In this document: positions 30,101 to 39,895 of the stretch, in pieces
How the letters are laid out: every line of letters begins with the position of its first letter
Numbering within the stretch: the first letter of the stretch is position 1
Source: Fibrobacterales bacterium Fibro_02
GTDB taxonomy: Bacteria; Fibrobacterota; Fibrobacteria; Fibrobacterales; Fibrobacteraceae
DNA: 64,000 bases
Direction: 5' to 3'
Assembly (NCBI GenBank): GCA_001603905.1
Contig: LVAE01000057.1
Span: 1-64,000 of the forward strand
Notes under the pieces: model-generated
Seen by the model: the letters and a program-made list of their open reading frames with translations, nothing else
Told to the model about the DNA's origin: nothing
Database searches by the model: none
Translations under genes and position numbers: made by a program

Positions 30101-31600
30101 TTACTTCTTCAGGAATTCGTTGATGCCGGCTGCAGCGCGACGACCTTCGCCCATGGCGAGGATTACGGTTGCAGCGCCGAGCACGATGTCGCCACCTGCG
30201 TAGACCTTTTCCATGAAAGTCTTGTTGGCGGTTGCATCTTCGAGAAGGATGTGACCCTTCTTGTCAACGGAGAGTTCCGGCGTGGTGTTGCTGATAAGCG
30301 GATTGGAACCGTTACCGATAGCAACGAGCACGGTGTCGCATTCGATTTCGAAGCTTGCACCTTCGACCTTGACCGGACGCGGACGGCCCTTTTCATCGGG
30401 TTCGCCGAGTTCGTACTTGTCAACGAGCATGCCGCGCACGTGGCCGGCTTCGTCGCCAAGGATCTTGGCCGGGTTCTGCAGAACGCAAAATTCGACACCC
30501 TCTTCCTGGGCATGGAGAACTTCTTCCTTACGGGCCGGAAGTTCGTTCATGCTGCGGCGGTAAATGATGCGAACCTTTTCGGCACCGAGACGGAGAGCCA
30601 TACGGGCAGCGTCCATAGCGACGTTACCACCACCGAGAACGACCACGTTCTTACCGGGCCACATCGGAGTATCGGCATGTTCCTTGTCGTAGGCGCGCAT
30701 GAGGTTAGCGCGGGTCAGGTATTCGTTAGCGGCGAACACACCGACCAGGTTTTCACCTTCAATGTTCATGAAGAGCGGGAGGCCTGCACCGGTACCGACG
30801 AACACGGCATCGAAGCCATCCTTTTCAATCAAGTCCTTGAGCTTGCGGGTACGACCGATGACAAAATTTGTCTCAAACTTCACGCCCATGGCTGCGAGAG
30901 ATTCGATTTCGTTGTCCACGATCTTCTTCGGGAGACGGAATTCAGGAATACCGTAGCGGACCACGCCACCGAGCTTGTGGAAAGCTTCGAAGATGGTCAC
31001 GTCGTGGCCTTCGCGGCGAACGTCAGCAGCGACAACCAGGCCGGCAGGACCGGAACCGATCACGGCAACCTTCTTGCCAGTAGCGGGCTTCACGGCCGGA
31101 ACCGTAGCGCCACCGTTGTTGCGTTCATAGTCAGCAGCAAAGCGTTCCAGGCGACCGATAGCCACAGCCTGGTTCACGTCCTTGTGCATCTTGCCCATGG
31201 TGCAGTTCATCTGGCACTGGCGTTCCTGCGGGCAAACGCGGCCGCAGATTGCCGGAAGCAAGCTGGTTTCCTTAATCTTGGCGATAGCGGCCTTGAAGTC
31301 ACCTTCGGCAATCTTCGCGATGAAGGCCGGAATGTCGATGTGCACCGGGCAGCTTTCGACGCAAGGCTGGTTCTTACAAGCGAGGCAGCGGTTAGCTTCC
31401 ACGATAGCCTGAGCTTCGGTGTAACCCTGAGCCACTTCTTCCATCACGCGGGCGCGGTAGGAGGGTTCGAGCTGCGGCATCGGCTGTGCCGGAATGGCAG
31501 TCTTGTCCTTGGGCTTCAAGGGCTTCGGGAGGGCGTTAATCTTTTCAAGTTCCACCTTGGCGGCGGCGTCCAACTGTTCACGAGTCAAATGTTCAGACAT
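30101..31600 (-). CDS. NADPH-dependent glutamate synthase beta-like / NfnB-type ferredoxin-NADP oxidoreductase subunit
   Basis: CLACKNQPCVESCPVHIDIP cluster ligands, two Rossmann motifs (VAVIGSGPAGLVVA; VVVLGGGNVAMDAAR); directly adjacent to an NfnA-like gene. Confidence 0.88.
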   Translation of the reverse strand: MSEHLTREQLDAAAKVELEKINALPKPLKPKDKTAIPAQPMPQLEPSYRARVMEEVAQGYTEAQAIVEANRCLACKNQPCVESCPVHIDIPAFIAKIAEGDFKAAIAKIKETSLLPAICGRVCPQERQCQMNCTMGKMHKDVNQAVAIGRLERFAADYERNNGGATVPAVKPATGKKVAVIGSGPAGLVVAADVRREGHDVTIFEAFHKLGGVVRYGIPEFRLPKKIVDNEIESLAAMGVKFETNFVIGRTRKLKDLIEKDGFDAVFVGTGAGLPLFMNIEGENLVGVFAANEYLTRANLMRAYDKEHADTPMWPGKNVVVLGGGNVAMDAARMALRLGAEKVRIIYRRSMNELPARKEEVLHAQEEGVEFCVLQNPAKILGDEAGHVRGMLVDKYELGEPDEKGRPRPVKVEGASFEIECDTVLVAIGNGSNPLISNTTPELSVDKKGHILLEDATANKTFMEKVYAGGDIVLGAATVILAMGEGRRAAAGINEFLKK

Positions 31601-32487
31601 TACTTGCTCTCCTTGGCCTTTGCGTCAGCCATCTTGTCAATGTTGCACTTGTGGCCATCGTTTGCACCGAAGCGGTGCAGAGATTCCTGTTCCTGGGGCT
31701 TGAAGGCGCCCATACGCTGGAGCATGTTGTTCCAGTCGACTTCGTGACCGTCGAATTCCGGACCGTCGACGCAGACGAACTTGGTCTTGCCACCGATAGT
31801 CACGCGGCAGCCACCGCACATGCCGGTTCCGTCCACCATGATGCTGTTGAGGCTCACCACGGTCTTCACGCCGTAGGGCTTGGTGGTGAGGGCGCAGAAC
31901 TTCATCATAATCGGAGGACCGATAGCGATCACCATATCAGGCTTGCCCTTGGTGTCTTCGCAGAGTTCCTTAAGCGGTTCGGTCACGAGACCCTTGCGGC
32001 CATAAGAACCGTCGTCGGTCATGAAGATGATGTTGTCGGCGAGAGCTGTCATTTCGTCCTTCATGAGGAACAGGCTTTCGTTACGGGCACCCATGATGAT
32101 GGTGACCTTGTTGCCTGCAGCCTTGAGGGCCTGAACGATCGGGTGCATCGGGGCGATACCCACGCCACCGCACACGCAAACCACGTGGCCAAAATTCTCG
32201 ATGTGGGTCGGAGAGCCGAGCGGGCCCACGAGCACGGGAATATCGTCACCGACTTCGAACTTGGAAAGTTCGGTGGTGGTCTTGCCAACCGTCTGGAAAA
32301 TCAGGGTGATAGAGCCTTCAGTCGTGTCGGCATCGGCGATGGTGAGAGGCACGCGTTCGCCGTTGTCCTTGTTCGTCTGGAGGATGATAAACTGGCCGGC
32401 CTTACGCTCTTGAGCGATCAGCGGGGCCTCGACGCGGAACATGTAGACCGCGGAAGACATTTGTTTTTTAAAGAGAATTTTTGCCAT
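31600..32487 (-). CDS. Sulfide/dihydroorotate dehydrogenase-like FAD/NAD-binding subunit (NfnA-like)
   Basis: VCVCGGVGIAPMHPIVQALK, CGGCRVTIGGKTKFVCVDGPEFDGHEVDW (2Fe-2S-type Cys pattern). Confidence 0.88.
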   Translation of the reverse strand: MAKILFKKQMSSAVYMFRVEAPLIAQERKAGQFIILQTNKDNGERVPLTIADADTTEGSITLIFQTVGKTTTELSKFEVGDDIPVLVGPLGSPTHIENFGHVVCVCGGVGIAPMHPIVQALKAAGNKVTIIMGARNESLFLMKDEMTALADNIIFMTDDGSYGRKGLVTEPLKELCEDTKGKPDMVIAIGPPIMMKFCALTTKPYGVKTVVSLNSIMVDGTGMCGGCRVTIGGKTKFVCVDGPEFDGHEVDWNNMLQRMGAFKPQEQESLHRFGANDGHKCNIDKMADAKAKESK

Positions 32488-32582
32488 AGTGGGCTGAAAA
32501 ATAGAAAAAAGGCACCCCGAACGAGGTTACCTTTTTAGTAAAAAGATGTTCCAAAACGGGCAAAAACAGCCCGACTAGGCAA

Positions 32583-34016
32583 TTAGAAGTAGATGAATCC
32601 GCCGAAGCTTACGAACACACCTTCGCCATTGAAGATGGACTTGGTGTCGGTGAAGAAGGAATCGCCAAAGGCAAATTCGCAGGCGGCCCAATCCTTGTAC
32701 TGGTAGCGCAGTCCCATCGTAGCTTCCACCTTATCCGCTACACTCCGCTTAACCTTCACATCGGCGTAAGGGGTCTGGTTATCGACATAGCGGAACGCCT
32801 CCCATGTATAGCTAGCTTCACCAAAGAGCATCAGCGACTCCGTCAAGAGGACCTCGCCCAAGATATTCGGAGCCAGGTTCACGCCCACGGTCCAGAGAGA
32901 AGCTTCCTTGTACTTGCCAGACGTAGAATCGCGCATATCAGCCTTGTCGTAAACAGTCACAGGAACAGACGCGTTCAAGCCCATATAGACATTAGCGTAG
33001 TTTGCACGGAGCACCGGAGTGCCGTAATTGAACAAGGGAACAACCGTGAAGTTCGACGTCAGAGAATCGCCAATCAGGGTTCCACCAGATTCCAATTCAT
33101 CTTCGTGACGATTAAACGCGACTCCCGCCGACCAGAAATGCTTGCGGGCCGAAGGACCGTCCGTCACAATCAAGGATGCGTCCAAATCCCGGTAGCGCTG
33201 CTCCGTCTTAGGTCCCCTGACAGGATCCACATTCGTTTCCTTGGCAAAGGTTATCCAATCACCAGACAAAGTCACGACATAACCACCCAAGGTCTTAGAC
33301 AAGGTAAGGCCCCAGTCATCGCCTTCCACCGTTTCCTTGATGTCGGCACCCTTGGTTTCGGTTTTAATTTGTCCTAAACCAAGGCGAGCTTCGATTGCAA
33401 AGCCGGGCGTTGCGTAACCGGCCGTGGCACGACCCAATTCACCCGAAATATCCATGGCGCCAAAGAAGCCGCCCAACGAGACAACTCCCTTTTCACCTGT
33501 AGGTTCGATATAGAAGAACTTCTGATAGGCAAGCTTGGTCAAGCGCTTGTTGAGCAAGGCATCCACATTGTCGCCAGCAGCTTCGTTAGCGACGCGGTTA
33601 TAGGCATTGCCATGAAGAACAGTAAACGGAGTCTTGGGCGGGCCCATACGAACAGGGGCTTCGCCAGGAGCGGCCTCGGGTGCGGGACCCTGGGGAGGAA
33701 CCGCCTCGGCAACCTTGGCTTCCGGTGCGGGCTGGGCGGGAGCGGCAGTCTTCGCCGGTTCAGCGGCAGGAGCAGGTTCTACAGCAGCGGGAGCGGCGGT
33801 TTCTGTCGGCTGGGCCACTTCAGCAGGAGCTTCGGCGGGAGCGGGTTGCACCGATTCTGGAGCGGCAGGTGCAGTCGCAGCAGGCGCGGCGGCCGGCTGT
33901 TCCGCCACGGCGGGAGCGGGGGCTTCAGCAGCCGAGGTTGCAGGTTGGGCAGCATCTTGCGCCATCGCAAAAGCAACGGAAGCAAGAGTCAATGCAAGAG
34001 ACGTCTTAAGATTCAT
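32583..34016 (-). CDS. Predicted outer-membrane protein with Pro/Ala-rich N-terminal linker
   Basis: Signal peptide, about 100 aa of PA-rich sequence, then barrel-like C-terminus ending FGGFIYF. Confidence 0.7.
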   Translation of the reverse strand: MNLKTSLALTLASVAFAMAQDAAQPATSAAEAPAPAVAEQPAAAPAATAPAAPESVQPAPAEAPAEVAQPTETAAPAAVEPAPAAEPAKTAAPAQPAPEAKVAEAVPPQGPAPEAAPGEAPVRMGPPKTPFTVLHGNAYNRVANEAAGDNVDALLNKRLTKLAYQKFFYIEPTGEKGVVSLGGFFGAMDISGELGRATAGYATPGFAIEARLGLGQIKTETKGADIKETVEGDDWGLTLSKTLGGYVVTLSGDWITFAKETNVDPVRGPKTEQRYRDLDASLIVTDGPSARKHFWSAGVAFNRHEDELESGGTLIGDSLTSNFTVVPLFNYGTPVLRANYANVYMGLNASVPVTVYDKADMRDSTSGKYKEASLWTVGVNLAPNILGEVLLTESLMLFGEASYTWEAFRYVDNQTPYADVKVKRSVADKVEATMGLRYQYKDWAACEFAFGDSFFTDTKSIFNGEGVFVSFGGFIYF

Positions 34017-34119
34017 ATCATCCTTCTTTGTTTACATTCTTTTTCAATTATAATCTAAAAAAGAAGGAAAGGCAAGCTTTTCTTTACAATCTTTACGTTT
34101 TTTACAATAAATTACGCTT

Positions 34120-35241
34120 TTATCGCATCATATCGCAGATTTCAGCGCCGATTGCCCCATTCTGGATAGTCGTCATCAGAAGCTTCTGCTCAAGTTCTTC
34201 AGGAGGATCCTGCGGTCCCTTGAAGGGAACGTTCCCGTCCGCATCAGCAAAGTCGCACAAAAGGCGCTTGCCCAGAGCGGCATGGAGCGCAAGGCTCGCA
34301 TCGATATACTTAAGGTGCGTCGGTTCGTCGAGCATAAAGTTCAACGGGGCCTTCGCATTCAGCACACGCCCCTTGGCAACCATCTCGCCAAATTCATCTT
34401 CGACACCCATATTCGCGGCGACGACTCTCGAATTCGCCATCAGGGCGGAAATAGCGGCCCAGGTCAAGGCATTCTTCACGCCCGTCGCCGTTACCAGAAA
34501 ATCCGCCTTGGAAACGGCTGCGGTAACCGATACATCGTCCAGATAGCTCACGATGCGAACGTCGTTATTCCTCAGGACATGGCTAAAATCAGTCGAGGAA
34601 TTTTCATTGCCCGTATTCGTTATAGTGCAGACGTTCATGCCACGGCGCACCCCTTGCAGCGCAATTCCGCAGCCAACCTTTCCACTTCCGATTACAACCA
34701 GATTCTTTCCTTCGAAACAGGAATAGCCTAGCTTTTCGAGAGCGCGGAAATATCCGTCGCCCGTACCAAGAACAGTCTCAATTCGTTTGACAATTCCACT
34801 GTCGGCCACATAAACCGGATGTTCCGACTTTTCAAAGAACTGCACCCCGCTACGGGTCAGTTCCACGAAACCCTTTTTCGGATGGCAGAAGGAAAACTGC
34901 CCCGCGCAGTCCAAAATCAAATCAAAGTCATCTGCGACTTTTCCGTTGCGGATATCTTCATCCGTCACCACCGGAATACCGCTTTCCTGAATCAAGCTGA
35001 CAATTTTCCTGTCGCACGGCATCGCGGCGCCATTCTTTCCGCTCGCATAGCCAACATACAGGTCAGCACCACCTGCCAACAGGGCCTGATACTGCACCAA
35101 GGTGTTCCTGAAAATCGGAGTCGCCGCGAGGACCTTCACCCCTTCGAAAGGACGAAGGGAAATCCAATAGTCCGCCAGCAAAGACAAGGCGGGATATTCC
35201 CTAGGATCGTAGGCCTCGTTGATGACTTCAGAAAAAATCAT
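34120..35241 (-). CDS. Adenosylhomocysteinase-like NAD-binding protein (divergent)
   Basis: GKNLVVIGSGKVGCGIALQGVRRGMNVCTI NAD-binding fold; overall SAHH-like layout. Confidence 0.6.
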   Translation of the reverse strand: MIFSEVINEAYDPREYPALSLLADYWISLRPFEGVKVLAATPIFRNTLVQYQALLAGGADLYVGYASGKNGAAMPCDRKIVSLIQESGIPVVTDEDIRNGKVADDFDLILDCAGQFSFCHPKKGFVELTRSGVQFFEKSEHPVYVADSGIVKRIETVLGTGDGYFRALEKLGYSCFEGKNLVVIGSGKVGCGIALQGVRRGMNVCTITNTGNENSSTDFSHVLRNNDVRIVSYLDDVSVTAAVSKADFLVTATGVKNALTWAAISALMANSRVVAANMGVEDEFGEMVAKGRVLNAKAPLNFMLDEPTHLKYIDASLALHAALGKRLLCDFADADGNVPFKGPQDPPEELEQKLLMTTIQNGAIGAEICDMMR

Positions 35242-35278
35242 GGCGGCAAATGTAGAAAAATAATTTGCAAATAAAGGA

Positions 35279-35307
35279 ACGGCTTCCGGAATTAATCCAG
35301 AAGCCGG
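35279..35307 (-). terminator. Rho-independent terminator downstream of cysK
   Basis: ccggcttctggattaattccggaagccg hairpin on minus strand. Confidence 0.65.
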
Positions 35308-35344
35308 TACCTATGAACAAAGATGAGGTCTTTCTTTGTAACTC

Positions 35345-36271
35345 TTATTCAGCGAAGAGGGCGGTAGAGAGGTAACGGTCGCCAGTATCCGGGAGGAGTG
35401 CGACAATCGTCTTGCCCTTGTTTTCCGGGCGCTTCGCGAGTTCCTTGGCGGCCCAGAGGGCGGCACCAGAAGAGATACCCACGAGCACGCCTTCCTTCTT
35501 GCCGATTTCACGGCCGGCTTCGAAGGCGGCTTCGTTTTCGACAGCGATGACTTCGTCGTAAATCTTGGTATTCAGGGTTTCAGGAACAAAGCCTGCGCCA
35601 ATGCCCTGGATCTTGTGGGCGCCTGCAGTGCCCTTGGTGAGCACCGGGGAGCTTGCCGGTTCCACAGCGACAATCTTCACGTTCGGGTTCTTGCTCTTGA
35701 GGAATTCACCTACGCCAGACACCGTACCACCCGTGCCAACACCAGCGACAAAAATGTCGACCTTGCCATCGGTGTCTTCCCAGATTTCGGGACCGGTGGT
35801 AGCCTTGTGGGCAGCCGGGTTTGCCGGGTTCACGAACTGGCCCGGAATAAAGCTGTTCGGAATTTCCTTGGCGAGTTCGTCGGCCTTTTCAATAGCACCC
35901 TTCATACCCTTGGCGCCTTCGGTGAGCACGAGTTCTGCACCGTAAGCCTTCATGATCTGACGGCGTTCCACGCTCATGGTTTCGGGCATCACGATGATGA
36001 TGCGGTAACCGCGGGCAGCGGCGACAGAAGCGAGACCGATACCGGTATTACCCGAAGTCGGTTCAATAATCACGGAGCCGGCCTTGAGCTTGCCGCTCTG
36101 TTCGGCGTCATCGAGCATGGCCTTCGCCACGCGGTCCTTCACAGAGCCGGCGGGGTTGAAGTATTCGAGCTTGGCAACAATCTTGGCACCGAGGCCTTCT
36201 TCGATGTGGGTGAGTTCAAGGAGCGGGGTGTGACCGATAAGCTGGTCGGCAGAGGAATAAATCTTTGACAT
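35345..36271 (-). CDS. cysK: Cysteine synthase A
   Basis: [16 protein letters not shown] (PLP Lys), [20 protein letters not shown]. Confidence 0.96.
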   Translation of the reverse strand: MSKIYSSADQLIGHTPLLELTHIEEGLGAKIVAKLEYFNPAGSVKDRVAKAMLDDAEQSGKLKAGSVIIEPTSGNTGIGLASVAAARGYRIIIVMPETMSVERRQIMKAYGAELVLTEGAKGMKGAIEKADELAKEIPNSFIPGQFVNPANPAAHKATTGPEIWEDTDGKVDIFVAGVGTGGTVSGVGEFLKSKNPNVKIVAVEPASSPVLTKGTAGAHKIQGIGAGFVPETLNTKIYDEVIAVENEAAFEAGREIGKKEGVLVGISSGAALWAAKELAKRPENKGKTIVALLPDTGDRYLSTALFAE

Positions 36272-36478
36272 GTTGAAGTCCTTTTTGTTTTATGGAAAAT
36301 TAGCTAAATCAACCGACAAGCAACTTTCCTGTTTTCGTTTGACTTCAAATTAGAAGTTTATTCATACAAAAACAATAGGAAACACAGAAAACCACCCTAA
36401 TTTCGCTTACATTTTACTTACTAATAGATTTTAACTATACCTAGACGGCGACAAAAATCTATAGAAAAAGAAAGAAGG

Positions 36479-36755
36479 CCCTTCGACAAGCTCAAGGACC
36501 TTGGTGAACTCCGCTCTGGATCCCGTCTCCCCTCCGCCTTGCTCCGAGGATGACACGCTCCAGGATGACTTTAGTAGTTGCGTCATCCTCGACCGAAGGG
36601 AGGTCGGACAGCACTTGGCAAGTGGACGCCTTTGGCGTCCGCAATTTCGGCTCAACCATGCCAGAATGTAAACATTCTGTCGCGGCGTTCGCCTTATATG
36701 CTTTTGTTGCCTTAGTGCGCATGATCCCCGAATGGGGAGGATCCAAGATGACTTT
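36479..36755. repeat. Cluster of intergenic short repeats between the HD-GYP gene and cysK
   Basis: 'cttcgacaagctcaagg', 'ggatcccgtctcccctcc...gaggatgaca', 'gtcatcctcgaccgaagggagg'. Confidence 0.6.
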
Positions 36756-36766
36756 CTTAATTCCTA

Positions 36767-38980
36767 TCAAGACTTCGGGGCATTTGAGCCGAGATCGATG
36801 CTTGCCTCGGAGCCCGACTGGTCGAGCCTAGTACGCTCGCTGTAGAGCTTTTCGGAAATATGCGTGAACGTTTCGACGATTGTCGGGTCGAAATGTTTGC
36901 CAGCCCCTTCGGTGATAATCGCCATCGCCTTTTCGTAGGTGAAGGGTTTCTTGTACACACGTTCGGCCACCAGCGCATCGAACACGTCAGCCACCGCCAT
37001 GATACGAGCCGAGAGCGGAATTTCTTCGCCCTTGATTCCCGTCGGATAACCGGAGCCGTCCCACTTTTCGTGGTGGTAGTGCGCCATGTCAATCGATTCG
37101 TTCAAGTAGTTCGCATCGATCGTGTCGCCGGCATCTTCCACCATCTTCGTAAGAATCTTCCAACCTTCGGTGGTATGACTCTTCATGATAGCGAATTCTT
37201 CATCCGTCAGCTTGCCCGGCTTGTTCAGAATCAAGTCAGAGACGGCGATCTTTCCAATATCGTGGAGCGGGGCTGCACGTTTCAACTTTTGAACAAAGTC
37301 ATCGGTCAAGACATCGGCGAACTTGCCTTCCTTCTTGAGCTGTTCGGCCAAAGCCTCCACATAGGCGGCAGTTTTCTTAATGTGATTACCGGTGCTCTTG
37401 TCGCGCGCTTCAACGACTTCAGCGAATTCCATAATAATCACTTCCTGCATCTTGCGAATTCTTTCCGCCTGCCCTTGCACTCGAGCAATAAAGTTATAGG
37501 TATCGGAGGCCATGGACGAAAGCGAATCGTACAGGTTGCCGATTTCGTCAAAGGAGGTTATCTTCAGGTCCACCACTCGGTCTGCCGCATTCCTAATCTT
37601 TTCCAGGTTCACCTTTTCGGTATCCATGGTGCTTGCAATCATTGTCGTTCCAGAGAACTTCATCGCAGCAAACGCCATACGGTTCACCGGAATCACAATA
37701 CCGCGATTCACCAATTCGATGACAATACTCATGATGATAATCGAAAGACCGAAGAACAGCGAGAGCATCTTGATAAAGAACATCGCCTCGTCAGAAGATA
37801 CCTCGTCCATCGAGATGTCGGCGGCCGCATAGGCAACAGTCCTTCCCGACGAGTTCCTGATAGGCGTATAAACGGTCAGCAACCAGCCAAACTTGTCATC
37901 CGAGATAATCGGTTCAATTTCGCCACCGGCAAGCAATGTCGGAAGGTAAGGAACAAATGACGGATCGAACTCAACCACGCTTCCCGGTTCGCCCGCCGGC
38001 TCGCCATCGGTATCCAGGTCAAACACCACATGGCAGCCATCCTTTTCGATCTTGTACACATAAAGGTACTTCGTCTGCGTGAAACTCCCCCGAATTCCGT
38101 AGAGGGCATCCTCAATGTCCTTATACCCCTCGGCACTATCGCCTTTGGCAATAAACTCGTCGATACGGTCCGCATCTACCACATACGCAACAGAATTGGT
38201 CACGCCCTTCGCAATAGCGACAAACCTCTTGATGGAGTTGTCCCGGTACAGGAAAAAGCCGATTGAACTCGCCAGGGCACCCAGCAGCACCTCAGCCACG
38301 ATCACCATCACCACGACCTTACGGAGCAGGGAATGCTTGACATTCTTGTTCGCATCCCTGTTGCTTGAATCACGCAGGAACACCTGATTCAGATGGTTCT
38401 TGAGTCGCCTAGAGACGAAACGGAACGCGAACATCGCAAGCACCACGACCGCACCCTTGTCGAGCATGTCGATAATGATATCCGCCAGCAGCTGTGAAAA
38501 GAACTTACTATAGCCCAGCGCATCGTGGAAAGCATGGGCGAACGGAGCCGTGATGCCCTGCCCAAAATTGAGACCGTACAAGAAATAGGTAAACAGGGAA
38601 CCGATGCCGCCACCAATCAGGGCAAACGTAAAGATGACAACAAACAGCCGCGGGATATTCGTAAAGAAGCGCTGGTGATAGAAGAAGGTCGCCGCCACCG
38701 CAATCATGATGCTGATGACTCCGTAATACATCGTCTCGGGTTCAGAAATACCGTTGATAGCATTCGACGCAAACCCGACAATCACCGCAGGCAGGTTTCC
38801 ACCGAGCATTGCCGTGATAATGGTTCCGGTACAGTCCAGATACAGCGGAATTCCCAAGGCAATAGCCAGACGCGCGGGGATAATATTTAGAGCCAGGCCA
38901 GCAAGAATCAGGAGTATGGCCGACACGATGGTCTGATGATTTTTAAAATCAAACATCTTCATAACACGCCCACTTCTCAA
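36767..38980 (-). CDS. HD-GYP domain phosphodiesterase with N-terminal multi-TM module and periplasmic sensor segment
   Basis: HDIGKIAVSD...HHEKWDGSGYPTG...ARIMAVADVFDAL; N-terminal ~200 aa polytopic segment; HAMP-like region after the second TM. Confidence 0.92.
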   Translation of the reverse strand: MRSGRVMKMFDFKNHQTIVSAILLILAGLALNIIPARLAIALGIPLYLDCTGTIITAMLGGNLPAVIVGFASNAINGISEPETMYYGVISIMIAVAATFFYHQRFFTNIPRLFVVIFTFALIGGGIGSLFTYFLYGLNFGQGITAPFAHAFHDALGYSKFFSQLLADIIIDMLDKGAVVVLAMFAFRFVSRRLKNHLNQVFLRDSSNRDANKNVKHSLLRKVVVMVIVAEVLLGALASSIGFFLYRDNSIKRFVAIAKGVTNSVAYVVDADRIDEFIAKGDSAEGYKDIEDALYGIRGSFTQTKYLYVYKIEKDGCHVVFDLDTDGEPAGEPGSVVEFDPSFVPYLPTLLAGGEIEPIISDDKFGWLLTVYTPIRNSSGRTVAYAAADISMDEVSSDEAMFFIKMLSLFFGLSIIIMSIVIELVNRGIVIPVNRMAFAAMKFSGTTMIASTMDTEKVNLEKIRNAADRVVDLKITSFDEIGNLYDSLSSMASDTYNFIARVQGQAERIRKMQEVIIMEFAEVVEARDKSTGNHIKKTAAYVEALAEQLKKEGKFADVLTDDFVQKLKRAAPLHDIGKIAVSDLILNKPGKLTDEEFAIMKSHTTEGWKILTKMVEDAGDTIDANYLNESIDMAHYHHEKWDGSGYPTGIKGEEIPLSARIMAVADVFDALVAERVYKKPFTYEKAMAIITEGAGKHFDPTIVETFTHISEKLYSERTRLDQSGSEASIDLGSNAPKS

Positions 38981-38982
38981 AC

Positions 38983-39204
38983 CTATTTGATAACCTCTAC
39001 AACTTTTTTATTGTTCGTTGCACCAGTCACAACCGACACGTCCCTCTTGTGTACACCAAAATGTTCTGCCAGAAGCGCACAGATGGCCTCGTTCGCAGCC
39101 CCGTCCACAGGGGGAGCCTTGACTTCCACCTTGTAACTACCGTCCGGCAGTTCCACGACGCTTTCGCGCTTGCTTCTCGCATGGACTTTTATATTGATTT
39201 TCAT
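38983..39204 (-). CDS. DUF167 (YggU-family) protein
   Basis: INIKVHARSKRESVVELPDGSYKVEVKAPPVDGAANEAICALLAEHFGV. Confidence 0.9.
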   Translation of the reverse strand: MKINIKVHARSKRESVVELPDGSYKVEVKAPPVDGAANEAICALLAEHFGVHKRDVSVVTGATNNKKVVEVIK

Positions 39205-39223
39205 GGGACATTCCCAAGCTTAA

Positions 39224-39736
39224 CTAGGCAAGGACATTCCCTGCGACCGGTGCGGCAGGGCGCCTAAGCTCCTCTTGCATACGCTGGTCATTTTCCATGG
39301 CCGAAAGAAGTTCCTCTTGTCCTTTGATAAGCGCTCGGCAACGGATGAAGTAGTTGGTCCGCAGCTGTTTGAGCTGCTCGATTTCCATACGGAGTTCTTC
39401 CGCTTCCTTCTTGGTGGATTCCACCTCGCGCACGGCGCGGGCCTTGGCTTCGGCCACGATAATTTCTGCTTCCTTTTCGGCGGTCGCCTTGACCTCATCC
39501 ACGGTACGCTGCATGGTCACCACGGCATCCTGGATGGTCTTTTCGATCTGGCGGTAGTAATTCACGCGTTCTTCGGCAACCTTTAGCCTCTCGGTCAGGT
39601 CGGTCTTGTCCCTGGACATCTGTTCAAAGGCACCGGCAGCCGTTTCCAAGAACGCCTTGACCTCTTCGGGATCGATCCCACCGAAATTTTTCTTGTGGAA
39701 GGTCTGATTACGGATATCCAAAGGTGTAAGTTCCAT
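39224..39736 (-). CDS. DivIVA domain-containing protein
   Basis: LTPLDIRNQTFHKKNFGGIDPEEVKAFLETAA then coiled coil. Confidence 0.9.
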   Translation of the reverse strand: MELTPLDIRNQTFHKKNFGGIDPEEVKAFLETAAGAFEQMSRDKTDLTERLKVAEERVNYYRQIEKTIQDAVVTMQRTVDEVKATAEKEAEIIVAEAKARAVREVESTKKEAEELRMEIEQLKQLRTNYFIRCRALIKGQEELLSAMENDQRMQEELRRPAAPVAGNVLA

Positions 39737-39895
39737 TCTAAACCTGCAATAAAAAAATTTGACCGGCCCATGCCGCTATCCGAAATATAACAACTTCAAA
39801 TAGGGCTGTTTCATATCATAAAAAAATATGAATTAAAAAATGCAAATCGTTCTTTACATTTATTTTCTTTCTACTATATTTGAAATTAAGTACTT

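Noticed and set aside
30041-31747. 568-aa plus-strand ORF opposite the NfnB-like gene
   Set aside because: Shadow ORF of a conserved gene
33612-34058. Gly/Ser/Ala-rich plus-strand ORFs that look like silk or collagen
   Set aside because: Reverse complement of the Pro/Ala-rich linker of the OM protein
36492-36770. Small ORF in the cysK/HD-GYP intergenic region
   Set aside because: Composed largely of intergenic repeat sequence; no conserved protein motif
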